DNA of 13,038 nt, taken from NCBI GenBank assembly GCA_031287295.1, contig JAITTH010000055.1:1-13038 (forward strand). Direction: 5' to 3'. The notes below the pieces were generated by a model. It saw nothing but the letters and a program-made list of their open reading frames with translations. It was not told where the DNA came from and searched no databases. Positions 6,357-13,038 of this stretch are shown piece after piece. The number at the start of each line of letters is the position of its first letter. The first letter of the stretch is position 1. A program made the translations under genes and the position numbers. The stretch comes from Eubacteriales Family XIII. Incertae Sedis bacterium (GTDB lineage: Bacteria; Bacillota; Clostridia; Peptostreptococcales; Anaerovoracaceae).

Positions 6357-7164
6357 GGGCGTCCCTTTCTTCTTTTGCTTGTCTCTCTCGTGCTGTCGGC
6401 ATTTTCCACGGTGATCGGTTTCGCGGGAAATCAATACGTTCCGCCTCTTTGTTGACCGGATGTTTCCACGGTTTTTGTTTGCGAATCATCTCCCACTCCG
6501 GTTGTTCACGGGTGATTCTCCATTTAGAGGGGTATAGGGAGTCGTAAAGGGTAACGAAAACAATCAACAGACATCCGCCAAGCAGCCAACCACCGAGAAC
6601 ATCGGTGGGATAATGCACACCCACATAAACACGACTGATCCCGATAAAAATCACGAGGAACGGAAAAAGAACGACAATGATTCGAGATAATCCTTTCCTC
6701 CCATTGATGGCCAAATACCGATACAGTAGCACCATTAAAAACAGAAAGAAAACCACACCCGCATTGGAGTGTCCGCTCGGAAAGCTATAGCCACTTTCTT
6801 CAACCAAGTGAGAAAGAATTTCCGGACGAGGTCTGTGAATGATGAGTTTTAAAGTATAGTGAACCCCGGAAGCCAAACCGGTCGCAATGCTAAGAGGCAG
6901 TCCGAGCTTCATGCGCTGTGGCAATACCAAAAGAACCAGACAGATTCCTATTACAATTTTCGTGTCTGCCAAATGCGTTACGCCGACAGCGAGAAGCGAA
7001 AGAAATGGCGACCGCATTTTCCGCATAAAATTGATTCCGGGATCATCGATTATCGCCGCTTTATCGGTGAGAACCAGCATCATGTCCGCCAAAAACAAGA
7101 CAACCAAAACACCTAAAACAATCCATCGAATAAAAGGTTCCTTTTTTTGCGAATAAATTTCCAT
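6349..7164 (-). CDS. PAP2-family membrane phosphatase
   Basis: Integral membrane phosphatase of the PAP2 / undecaprenyl-diphosphatase (PgpB/BcrC-like) family. It removes phosphate from lipid phosphates such as phosphatidic acid or undecaprenyl pyrophosphate. All three motifs are intact: KLIIHRPRP (K106, R113, P114), PSGH (129-132) and SRVYVGVHYPTD (S177, R178, H184, D188). There are about six hydrophobic segments (about 12-32, 52-66, 68-82, 133-152, 162-178, 190-207). A charged Lys/Arg/Glu-rich tail of about 60 residues (210-271) is longer than in minimal PAP2 proteins. The start at 7164 is chosen because this ATG shares one base with the acyltransferase stop (TGATG) and has GGAG 5 bases upstream. 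An earlier ATG at 7191 lies inside the upstream gene. The exact lipid substrate cannot be told from sequence. Confidence 0.9.
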   Translation of the reverse strand: MEIYSQKKEPFIRWIVLGVLVVLFLADMMLVLTDKAAIIDDPGINFMRKMRSPFLSLLAVGVTHLADTKIVIGICLVLLVLPQRMKLGLPLSIATGLASGVHYTLKLIIHRPRPEILSHLVEESGYSFPSGHSNAGVVFFLFLMVLLYRYLAINGRKGLSRIIVVLFPFLVIFIGISRVYVGVHYPTDVLGGWLLGGCLLIVFVTLYDSLYPSKWRITREQPEWEMIRKQKPWKHPVNKEAERIDFPRNRSPWKMPTARERQAKEERDAHE

Positions 7165-7910
7165 CAAGTCTCCGTTTCTTCCTTGATCCATTCGTCCACC
7201 TTTGCGCGAATCGTTGCTTCTACCTGCTCCGAAAGCACTCCTATTTCCTTTCGAGAAAGCCCCTCTGTTGGAATCGGTGTATGAATATAAACTTTTACGG
7301 CGCCACCGCGAACATATCCTTTTTCTTCAAACAGCCGCCACGTGCCCATGATGGACACAGGTACAACAGGAACGCCGGCCTGCGTTGCAAGCTGAATGCT
7401 TCCTTTTCGAAACGGATCCATTTGCGCACTACGACTTCGATGCCCTTCCGGGAAAATAACAAGGGAAAAGCCGTTTTTCAACCACTGCGCCCCTTCTTTA
7501 AAAATTTTCAGCGCTTCCCGTGGATTCCCACGCGCAAGAATGAGACTTCGTATTCTCAGCATCCACTTTCCAAAGACCGGCACCTTCATGAGAGAATCTT
7601 TTGCAATAAAGCCGGTCTGCTTGTGTTTCAATACATCCAGGAATACAAAAATATCTCCATATCCTTGATGATTGGAAACAAAAAGAACGCCTCCTTCCGG
7701 GATTCGATCTGCGCCTTCCACATCCACCGTTACGCCGAACCGTTTCAACGTCCGCGGTGACCAATAATTTGATGCGAGAAGAATCGCTTCTCGCTCGCCT
7801 TCCCAATCACCCTTCTCTCGGCATACTCGAATTGCCTTTTTATAGGAAATGAGTGTTGTTAGTGTACGAACCATCCACCAAAGGAACGGTAAATTTCGAA
7901 TCATTTTCAT
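7164..7910 (-). CDS. plsC: 1-acyl-sn-glycerol-3-phosphate acyltransferase (PlsC family)
   Basis: Adds the second acyl chain to lysophosphatidic acid to form phosphatidic acid at the membrane. The 248 residues carry the catalytic HX4D motif in NHQGYGD (H81, D86), a glycerophosphate-binding Arg in ILARGN (about 125-129), FPEGHRS (153-159; usually FPEGTRS) and VPVVPVSI (180-187). A short hydrophobic N-terminus (about 6-22) probably docks it to the membrane. The ATG at 7910 is followed closely by another at residue 3; the nearest Shine-Dalgarno-like GGCGGAG is rather far (about 14 bases), so the start is uncertain by two codons. It is the first gene of the block with PAP2, nucleotidyltransferase and glpX. 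The symbol is assigned by family; related acyltransferases of other specificity cannot be excluded. Confidence 0.87.
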   Translation of the reverse strand: MKMIRNLPFLWWMVRTLTTLISYKKAIRVCREKGDWEGEREAILLASNYWSPRTLKRFGVTVDVEGADRIPEGGVLFVSNHQGYGDIFVFLDVLKHKQTGFIAKDSLMKVPVFGKWMLRIRSLILARGNPREALKIFKEGAQWLKNGFSLVIFPEGHRSRSAQMDPFRKGSIQLATQAGVPVVPVSIMGTWRLFEEKGYVRGGAVKVYIHTPIPTEGLSRKEIGVLSEQVEATIRAKVDEWIKEETET

Positions 7911-7934
7911 TTTGCGTTTATCATCTCCGCCGTA

Positions 7935-7963
7935 AATATATCAAATGAACGCACGAAAAGCAA
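7935..7963 (-). promoter_or_regulatory. Candidate promoter for the plsC-PAP2-nucleotidyltransferase-glpX operon
   Basis: In the 72-base gap after gatB-aspS, the minus strand has TTGCTT (7963-7958), a 17-base spacer and TATATT (7940-7935). The -10 is good, the -35 moderate. Predicted transcription would start near 7928, giving a leader of about 20 bases that includes GGCGGAG. No convincing terminator for the upstream gene is visible in this gap, so read-through from the gat operon is also possible. Confidence 0.5.
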
Positions 7964-7982
7964 CGCGTACCCAGAACCGCTT

Positions 7983-10900
7983 CTAGCGAATCTTTATGTG
8001 TACATCGCGTAATTGTTGTTCCGTAACCTCACTTGGTGCGTCGAGCATGAGGTTTTGTGCGTTGCTGTTGAGCGGGAACGCTATAATTTCGCGAATGTTT
8101 TCCTCTTCCGAAAGCAACATGACGATACGATCGACGCCGGGTGCCATTCCTGCGTGTGGCGGAGCACCATAACTGAACGCGCTATACAATGCACCAAATT
8201 TCTTTTCGACATCTTCCTCGGTGTAACCTGCAATTTCAAAGGCCTTTACCATAATATCCGGTCTATGATTTCGGACGGCGCCGGAGGATAGTTCTACGCC
8301 ATTACATACAATGTCGTACTGGTAGGCAAGGACATCGAGCGGGTTCTTTGAAAGTAGCGCATCCATTTCTCCCTGCGGCATTGAAAACGGATTGTGTGTA
8401 AAGTCGATTTGCCCGGTTTCTTCATTCAATTCATACATCGGATAGTCGATGATGAAACAAAATTCAAAACGGGTTTTGTCGATTAGGTTGAGTCGCTCGG
8501 CGGCTTCTGTACGAATCTGTCCGGCAAACTTTGCAACGACATCTGCCGCATCGCTGATGAAGTAGAGAACATCTGTCGGCTGAAGCGGACACGCTGCCTT
8601 TTCACAAAGATTCATTAGTGCTTTTTTCTGTTCCTCTGAAAGAAATTTCTCTATCGGACCCTTGAAAGAAAAATCTTCCTGAATCGTAATATATCCAAGA
8701 CCTTTCATTCCGATGCTTAGCGCATACTTTTCCATCTCGCGGAAAAAAGACCGGGGCTGAATGCCCGCCTTCGGCACACGTATCGCACGTACAGGCCTTC
8801 CTTGAAATGGCTTGAATTCGACTTCTTTGAAGTATTCTTGCAAATCAATTATGAAAAGTGGGTTTCGAAGATCCGGCTTATCTGAACCATATTTCAACAT
8901 AGATTCTGCATAGGTGATTCTCGGGTAGGGCGGTTTCGTGACGGGCTTATCCGTAAAATGCGCAAAGGTCTTGGTCATCACATGCTCTGCAACCGCAAAA
9001 ACATCTTCTTGCGTCGCATATGCCATCTCAAAATCGAGCTGATAGAATTCTCCCGGCGAACGATCGAGCCTTGCGTCTTCATCGCGGAAACACGGTGCGA
9101 TTTGGTAATATCGGTCAAAGCCCGAAACCATCAATAGCTGTTTGAATTGCTGCGGTGCCTGTGGAAGCGCGTAGAACTTTCCTTTATGTTTCCTGCTTGG
9201 CACCAAATAGTCTCGTGCACCCTCCGGTGAAGAGTTTGCGAGAATCGGCGTCTGAATTTCCGTGAACCCGATTGCGTCCATCCGCGCACGCAGGTACTTG
9301 ATCACTTCCGCACGAAAGATGATGCGATCGTGTACCTTTGGATTGCGTAAATCGAGATATCGATATTTCAAGCGAAGCTCTTCTTTGGTCTGTGTGGACT
9401 GTTCAATTTCGAAGGGGAGCGTGTTTTTGCAGAAACCGAGCACTTCCACCTCCGTCGCTTCAAGCTCCACGCTACCTGTGTCTATGAGTACGTTTATGGT
9501 ATCTTCATCCCGTTTTAGAACACGCCCACTTATCGACACAGACATTTCTTTGTGCAGTTGTTTCACTTGTTCGTCACGCACGACCACTTGTGTCACACCA
9601 TACTGGTCACGTAAATCCACAAAAACCACGCCTCCGTGATCTCGAATGGAATGTACCCAGCCGGCAAGTTTTACTTCTTTCCCGATATGTTTCTCCCGTA
9701 AATCTCCGCACGTATGTGTTCGGTATCTCTCCGATTGAATGATTTCGTGTTGGACGTCAACCCTATCTTCTTTTTCGGTTTCCCTCTTTTTCGACACCTT
9801 TGGTTTGATCTTTTCTTCTTTTTCGGGTTCTTTTGCGCTCTCTGTTTTTTCAACGATGGGCTTTTGCGGAGCCCCTACGGGAACGCCCCTTTCCTCCAAC
9901 TTGGCCTTCAGCACTGCATTTACGGCCTGCGGGTCTGCCTTTCCCGAAAGTGCGCGCATGGTCTGCCCGACCAAGAAGCCAAATGCCTTTTCTTTTCCGT
10001 TTTGGTAGTCTTGCACCGAACCGCTGTTTTCTGTCAGCACCTTTGTGACGGTTTCTTCCAGCAATGCGCTGTCCGTCGTCATGCCCAAACCGTTTTGTTT
10101 CACATACGCTTCCGGATCCACATCGTTTGTCACGACGTTTTCGATGACTTCTTTGCCTGTATTTCGGTTGATTTCTCCACGGCGAATCATGCCGATTACC
10201 GTCGATATCTTCTCTCCGTTTACTTGTTTTGCATAACCGCTTTCGGCACTTTTGAGAAGGCGAAGAATTTCGCCCGTCACGACATTTGCCGCTTCTCGTG
10301 CGTCTTCTTCTGTGCCCCCGATACGACCACAAATCTCTTCAAACAATTCGGCAGTCTCTTTTTCGACCGTAAGAACGGCTGCCATTTGAGGAGAGAGTTT
10401 CCATCCCTCAACATAACGTTGTCGTTTTTCTTCGGCAAGCTCCGGAAGGTTCTCGGTTACACGTTGTACCCATGCACTGTCGATCTGTAGCGGGACAAGA
10501 TCCGGTTCCGGAAAATATCGATAGTCTTGCGCATTCTCTTTGTTGCGCATCGAAGAACTTTCTCCGGCAACATCGTCCCACCGCCGGGTTTCTTGAATAA
10601 CAACGCCACCTGCTTCGAGCAGCGTTATCTGCCTTGCGGTTTCATGCTGAATGACGCGTTGTATGGCTTTCACCGAGTTCATGTTTTTCGTCTCTGTGCG
10701 CGTTCCGTATTCCTCTGCACCAAATGGACGCAGGGAAAGATTGACATCTGCACGCATGGAGCCTTCTTCCATCTTGCAGTCCGAAACACCCAGGTAGACC
10801 AAAATCTCCCGTAATTTATCCAAATAGGCTACGACATCGTCTGCACTTCGCATATCCGGTTCAGAAACAATTTCGATGAGTGGTACACCGCAACGGTTGA

Positions 10901-11321
10901 AATCAACAAGACTTGCACCGCTGTCGTGAATGAGCTTTCCCGCATCTTCTTCCATGTGAATTTCGTGAATCCGAACCTGTTTCTTTTTGCCGTTCACATC
11001 AATCTCCAGGACGCCGTTTTGGCAAATCGGATGATAGAGCTGTGAAATCTGATAATCTTTGGGAAGATCCGGATAAAAGTAATTTTTGCGATCAAACAAA
11101 TTGTTTTTCGGGATATCACAACGAAGCGCAATGCCTGCACGCAAAGCCTTCTCTACAACATCTCGATTCAGCACCGGAAGTGTCCCGGGCATACCAAGGC
11201 AAACAGGGCATGTATGCGCATTGGGCTCACCACCAAACGCTGTGCTGCACCCGCAAAATATCTTGGTTTTGGTAGAAAGCTCTACGTGAACCTCCAACCC
11301 GATGACTGTTTCAAACTTCAT
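7983..11321 (-). CDS. gatB-aspS: Fusion of GatB (Asp/Glu-tRNA amidotransferase subunit B) and aspartyl-tRNA synthetase
   Basis: One uninterrupted 1112-codon frame holds two complete enzymes. Residues 1 to about 481 are GatB, the tRNA-binding kinase-like subunit of GatCAB. It shows MKFETVIGLEVHVEL, zinc-type Cys 23, 25, 38 and 41, the signature YPDLPKDYQISQ (83-94), and a full C-terminal tail domain to VNAVLKAKLEERG. Residues about 482-530 are a Lys/Glu-rich linker. Residues about 531-1112 are a full-length AspRS: an OB anticodon-binding domain (YRTHTCGDL to about 640), motif 1 around GFTEIQTPILANSSPEGARD (685-704), motif 2 FRDEDARLDRSPGEFYQLD (745-763, Arg746), an inserted GAD-type domain (about 800-950), and motif 3 GMAPGVDRIVMLL (1058-1070, Arg1065). 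Together they would charge Asp to tRNA and, with GatA and GatC, amidate Asp-tRNA(Asn). The ATG has GAGG 5 bases upstream and lies 11 bases after gatA. Each half lacks nothing essential that I can see. Confidence 0.96.
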   Translation of the reverse strand: MKFETVIGLEVHVELSTKTKIFCGCSTAFGGEPNAHTCPVCLGMPGTLPVLNRDVVEKALRAGIALRCDIPKNNLFDRKNYFYPDLPKDYQISQLYHPICQNGVLEIDVNGKKKQVRIHEIHMEEDAGKLIHDSGASLVDFNRCGVPLIEIVSEPDMRSADDVVAYLDKLREILVYLGVSDCKMEEGSMRADVNLSLRPFGAEEYGTRTETKNMNSVKAIQRVIQHETARQITLLEAGGVVIQETRRWDDVAGESSSMRNKENAQDYRYFPEPDLVPLQIDSAWVQRVTENLPELAEEKRQRYVEGWKLSPQMAAVLTVEKETAELFEEICGRIGGTEEDAREAANVVTGEILRLLKSAESGYAKQVNGEKISTVIGMIRRGEINRNTGKEVIENVVTNDVDPEAYVKQNGLGMTTDSALLEETVTKVLTENSGSVQDYQNGKEKAFGFLVGQTMRALSGKADPQAVNAVLKAKLEERGVPVGAPQKPIVEKTESAKEPEKEEKIKPKVSKKRETEKEDRVDVQHEIIQSERYRTHTCGDLREKHIGKEVKLAGWVHSIRDHGGVVFVDLRDQYGVTQVVVRDEQVKQLHKEMSVSISGRVLKRDEDTINVLIDTGSVELEATEVEVLGFCKNTLPFEIEQSTQTKEELRLKYRYLDLRNPKVHDRIIFRAEVIKYLRARMDAIGFTEIQTPILANSSPEGARDYLVPSRKHKGKFYALPQAPQQFKQLLMVSGFDRYYQIAPCFRDEDARLDRSPGEFYQLDFEMAYATQEDVFAVAEHVMTKTFAHFTDKPVTKPPYPRITYAESMLKYGSDKPDLRNPLFIIDLQEYFKEVEFKPFQGRPVRAIRVPKAGIQPRSFFREMEKYALSIGMKGLGYITIQEDFSFKGPIEKFLSEEQKKALMNLCEKAACPLQPTDVLYFISDAADVVAKFAGQIRTEAAERLNLIDKTRFEFCFIIDYPMYELNEETGQIDFTHNPFSMPQGEMDALLSKNPLDVLAYQYDIVCNGVELSSGAVRNHRPDIMVKAFEIAGYTEEDVEKKFGALYSAFSYGAPPHAGMAPGVDRIVMLLSEEENIREIIAFPLNSNAQNLMLDAPSEVTEQQLRDVHIKIR
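9732..9878 (-). other. Lys/Glu-rich interdomain linker of the GatB-AspRS fusion
   Basis: Codons for residues about 482-530, between the end of the GatB tail domain and the first beta-strand of the AspRS OB domain. The composition is strongly charged (KEPEKEEKIKPKVSKKRETE), with few hydrophobic residues, as expected of a flexible tether or charged helix. There is no stop or frameshift in it. No ATG is in frame anywhere near the AspRS start (the first Met of that half is residue 593). A GTG at Val509 (9797-9795), with only weak purine-rich sequence upstream, is the one nearby alternative start codon. Confidence 0.8.
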
Positions 11322-11332
11322 GATTCCCTCAT

Positions 11333-12850
11333 TTACTTCTGCAAAAGCACCGATTCAAAGGCACGGCATTTATGGTAGTCTGTCGCCGTCTGCCAAGCAT
11401 CGGCGATTTCAAGCAATTTTTCTTCACTGAACGCCTTGCCAATCAATTGAATTCCGATTGGCAGATTGTTTTCGCCCATGCCACACGGCATCGACAGTGC
11501 CGGAAGCCCGGTCAGGTTTGCGGAGACGGTATAGACATCCGCCATATACATCGCGAGCGGATCTTCTATTTGTCCGCCGATTTCATAGGCTGTCGTTGGA
11601 CTTACCGGACCGAGAACAACATCATATTTCCCGACCGCCGCATCGAACGCCTCTTTGATAAGTCTGCGCACACGCAATGCCTTCATGTAATAAGCATCGA
11701 AATATCCGGATGACAACACAAACGTTCCGAGCATAATGCGTCGTTTGACTTCAGTACCGAAGCCTTCGCTGCGCGACAGGAAATAGCTTTCCCGAATATC
11801 CTGCGCATTCTTTGACCGATAGCCGTATTTTACGCCATCGTATCGCGAAAGGTTGGAACTTGCCTCTGCACCTGCAATAATGTAATATGCGGGCACCGCG
11901 TAATCCATCAACGGAAGGTCGAATTCTTCGATAGTGGCGCCGAAGGTTTTCATTTTCTCAATCGCCGCAAGCGTTGTCTTTTTTACATCTTCCGCAATGC
12001 CTTCTTTGAAATAATTGGTTGGTACGCCGATTTTTATGGTTTTTAGTTTCTTCGTTCTTTCTTCTTCCGAAATTTGCGAATCCAAAATGTTCGAAAAGGA
12101 AAAAGGCGCGGAAATATTCGACGTGCTGTCTTTTTCATCCGGACCGGAGATGATGGAAAGTGCCGCTGCACAATCTTTTGCATCAAGCCCCAGCGGACCA
12201 ATCTGGTCGAGAGAAGACGCGTAAGCCATTAACCCAAAACGAGAAACGCTCCCATAGGTGGGCTTGATGCCGGTGAGCCCGCAAAATGCGCTTGGCTGCC
12301 GGATGCTTCCGCCGGTATCGGAACCGATTGCGTAGGGCGCTAAGCCGCCGGCGACCGCCGCCGCCGAACCGCCGGAAGAGCCGCCCGGAACGCGCGACGT
12401 ATCCCACGGATTTTTCGTGGGACCGAAATGGGACGTTTCGGTTGACCCGCCCATTGCAAACTCATCCAGGTTGGTTTTTCCAAGAATGACAGCCCCCGCA
12501 CGGTGCAGGCGGTCAACCACCGTCGCGCTGTAGGGCGGCGCAAAATTGCGCAGCATTTTTGATCCGGCGGTCGTCACGCCGCCCTCGATACAAATGTTGT
12601 CTTTCACCGCAACGGGAACCCCTGTCAACAGAGAAAGTTCTTCCTCCGATCCGTCTCGGGCGGCGGTGTCAATGCGCTCCTGCGCATTGGCGGCGGCACG
12701 AAGTGCACCGTCCTCATCGAGGCTAATGTAAGCCCCTGTTAAATCCGTCGTTGCCGCATCCAAAAAGATTTTCGTCACTTCCGGACTACTCATCTCTCTT
12801 TTTCGCAAAAGCGCACCGATTTCAAGTGCTGTCATTTTTCGCAGATCCAT
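11333..12850 (-). CDS. gatA: Asp-tRNA(Asn)/Glu-tRNA(Gln) amidotransferase subunit A
   Basis: The glutaminase subunit of GatCAB: it releases ammonia from glutamine and passes it to GatB for amidation of the mischarged tRNA. The 505 residues belong to the amidase-signature family. The catalytic triad is intact: Lys83 in VAVKDN, cis-Ser158 in VPGGSSGGS, and nucleophile Ser182 in GSDTGGSIRQP. The surrounding Gly/Ser-rich amidase signature is complete. There is a slightly long segment around residues 240-275 (SNISAPFSFSNILDSQISEE) compared with the usual 485-490-residue protein. The ATG at 12850 follows GGAGGAG and directly abuts the gatC stop (TAGATG). Local GC is raised around 12290-12420, which Gly/Ala/Pro codons explain. 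It is the middle gene of the gatC-gatA-gatB/aspS operon. Confidence 0.97.
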   Translation of the reverse strand: MDLRKMTALEIGALLRKREMSSPEVTKIFLDAATTDLTGAYISLDEDGALRAAANAQERIDTAARDGSEEELSLLTGVPVAVKDNICIEGGVTTAGSKMLRNFAPPYSATVVDRLHRAGAVILGKTNLDEFAMGGSTETSHFGPTKNPWDTSRVPGGSSGGSAAAVAGGLAPYAIGSDTGGSIRQPSAFCGLTGIKPTYGSVSRFGLMAYASSLDQIGPLGLDAKDCAAALSIISGPDEKDSTSNISAPFSFSNILDSQISEEERTKKLKTIKIGVPTNYFKEGIAEDVKKTTLAAIEKMKTFGATIEEFDLPLMDYAVPAYYIIAGAEASSNLSRYDGVKYGYRSKNAQDIRESYFLSRSEGFGTEVKRRIMLGTFVLSSGYFDAYYMKALRVRRLIKEAFDAAVGKYDVVLGPVSPTTAYEIGGQIEDPLAMYMADVYTVSANLTGLPALSMPCGMGENNLPIGIQLIGKAFSEEKLLEIADAWQTATDYHKCRAFESVLLQK

Positions 12851-13038
12851 CTACTCCTCCACCGTCTTGAAAACCTTAAAGAAATCGCCTTTTACTTCCG
12901 GCGCATTTGCAAGCATGGCAGATCGTTTGTCTCCGTTTGTGATCTCGTCCTCACGAAAGAGATTGACGCGTTCGAATGGCTGCACCAATTCCGGCACACC
13001 TTCCGTATCCAGCTCATTCAATTTCTCCATGTAATCCA
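12851..13038 (-). CDS. gatC: Asp-tRNA(Asn)/Glu-tRNA(Gln) amidotransferase subunit C, C-terminal part (runs off right edge)
   Basis: The small subunit that wraps around GatA and stabilises the GatA-GatB complex. The visible 62 codons or so read DYMEKLNELDTEGVPELVQP, then FERVNLFREDEI, and end MLANAPEVKGDFFKVFKTVEE followed by TAG. This matches the conserved C-terminal half of GatC (LDTEGV; LREDE; NAPE...GFFKVP-like end). The stop codon touches the gatA start. The N-terminus and the operon promoter are outside the window. Confidence 0.93.
   Translation of the reverse strand, partial: DYMEKLNELDTEGVPELVQPFERVNLFREDEITNGDKRSAMLANAPEVKGDFFKVFKTVEE

Noticed and set aside
9732..9878. Possibility that the GatB-AspRS joint is a read-through or frameshift artefact of two genes
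   Set aside because: The frame is uninterrupted, the joint is a linker-like charged segment rather than translated intergenic sequence, and the AspRS half has no ATG of its own near its beginning. Raw-read confirmation would still be useful.
9714..10490. 258-codon plus-strand open frame opposite the GatB part and linker
   Set aside because: It is antisense to a clear conserved gene, is rich in Phe/Cys/His in the way of reversed Lys/Glu codons, matches no family I know, and has no ribosome binding site.
12290..12420. GC-rich patch as a sign of foreign DNA
   Set aside because: It encodes the Gly/Ala/Ser-rich amidase signature of GatA; amino-acid composition explains it.
1..13038. Searched by eye for tRNA genes, CRISPR repeats, insertion-sequence ends, toxin-antitoxin pairs and phage genes
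   Set aside because: None seen. All gaps are short and the genes are a continuous minus-strand run of housekeeping type.

Overview
The window is one unbroken stretch of minus-strand genes. Gene content and order (rpsF-ssb-rpsR-gdpP-rplI-dnaB, a gatC-gatA-gatB operon, class II FBPase glpX, strong AGGAGG-type ribosome binding sites) point to a Firmicutes genome of medium GC. A Negativicutes member related to Dialister or Megasphaera is my best guess, but it rests on gene style only.

In transcription order (high to low coordinates) there are three blocks. Block 1 (13038-7983) is the tRNA-dependent amidotransferase operon: the end of gatC, then gatA, then one 1112-codon gene. That gene encodes GatB joined in frame, through a Lys/Glu-rich linker of about 50 residues, to a complete aspartyl-tRNA synthetase. 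Block 2 (7963-4343) starts at a candidate promoter in the short gap after it. It holds an overlapping set: a PlsC-type acyltransferase, a PAP2 membrane phosphatase, a sugar-nucleotidyltransferase-like protein and glpX. It ends at a compact hairpin whose loop supplies the -35 box of the next promoter. Block 3 (4355-1) has a near-consensus sigma-A promoter and a structured leader of about 110 nt. It continues with rpsF, ssb, rpsR, gdpP, rplI and the first 199 codons of dnaB: ribosomal proteins, replication proteins and the c-di-AMP phosphodiesterase.

The main discovery candidate is the GatB-AspRS fusion. In bacteria that lack AsnRS, a non-discriminating AspRS makes Asp-tRNA(Asn), and GatCAB amidates it to Asn-tRNA(Asn). 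The two enzymes are known to associate as a transamidosome. Here the synthetase and an amidotransferase subunit are one polypeptide, in the same operon as the other two subunits, so the sequence appears to encode a covalently built transamidosome. The AspRS half has the motif style I associate with alphaproteobacterial AspRS, which suggests it was acquired before fusion. A second point of interest is the rpsF leader, which contains mutually exclusive hairpins just upstream of the ribosome binding site.

No tRNA, rRNA, mobile element or CRISPR array is visible. No gene-free stretch exceeds 300 bases; the longest is the 154-base gap holding the rpsF promoter and leader.
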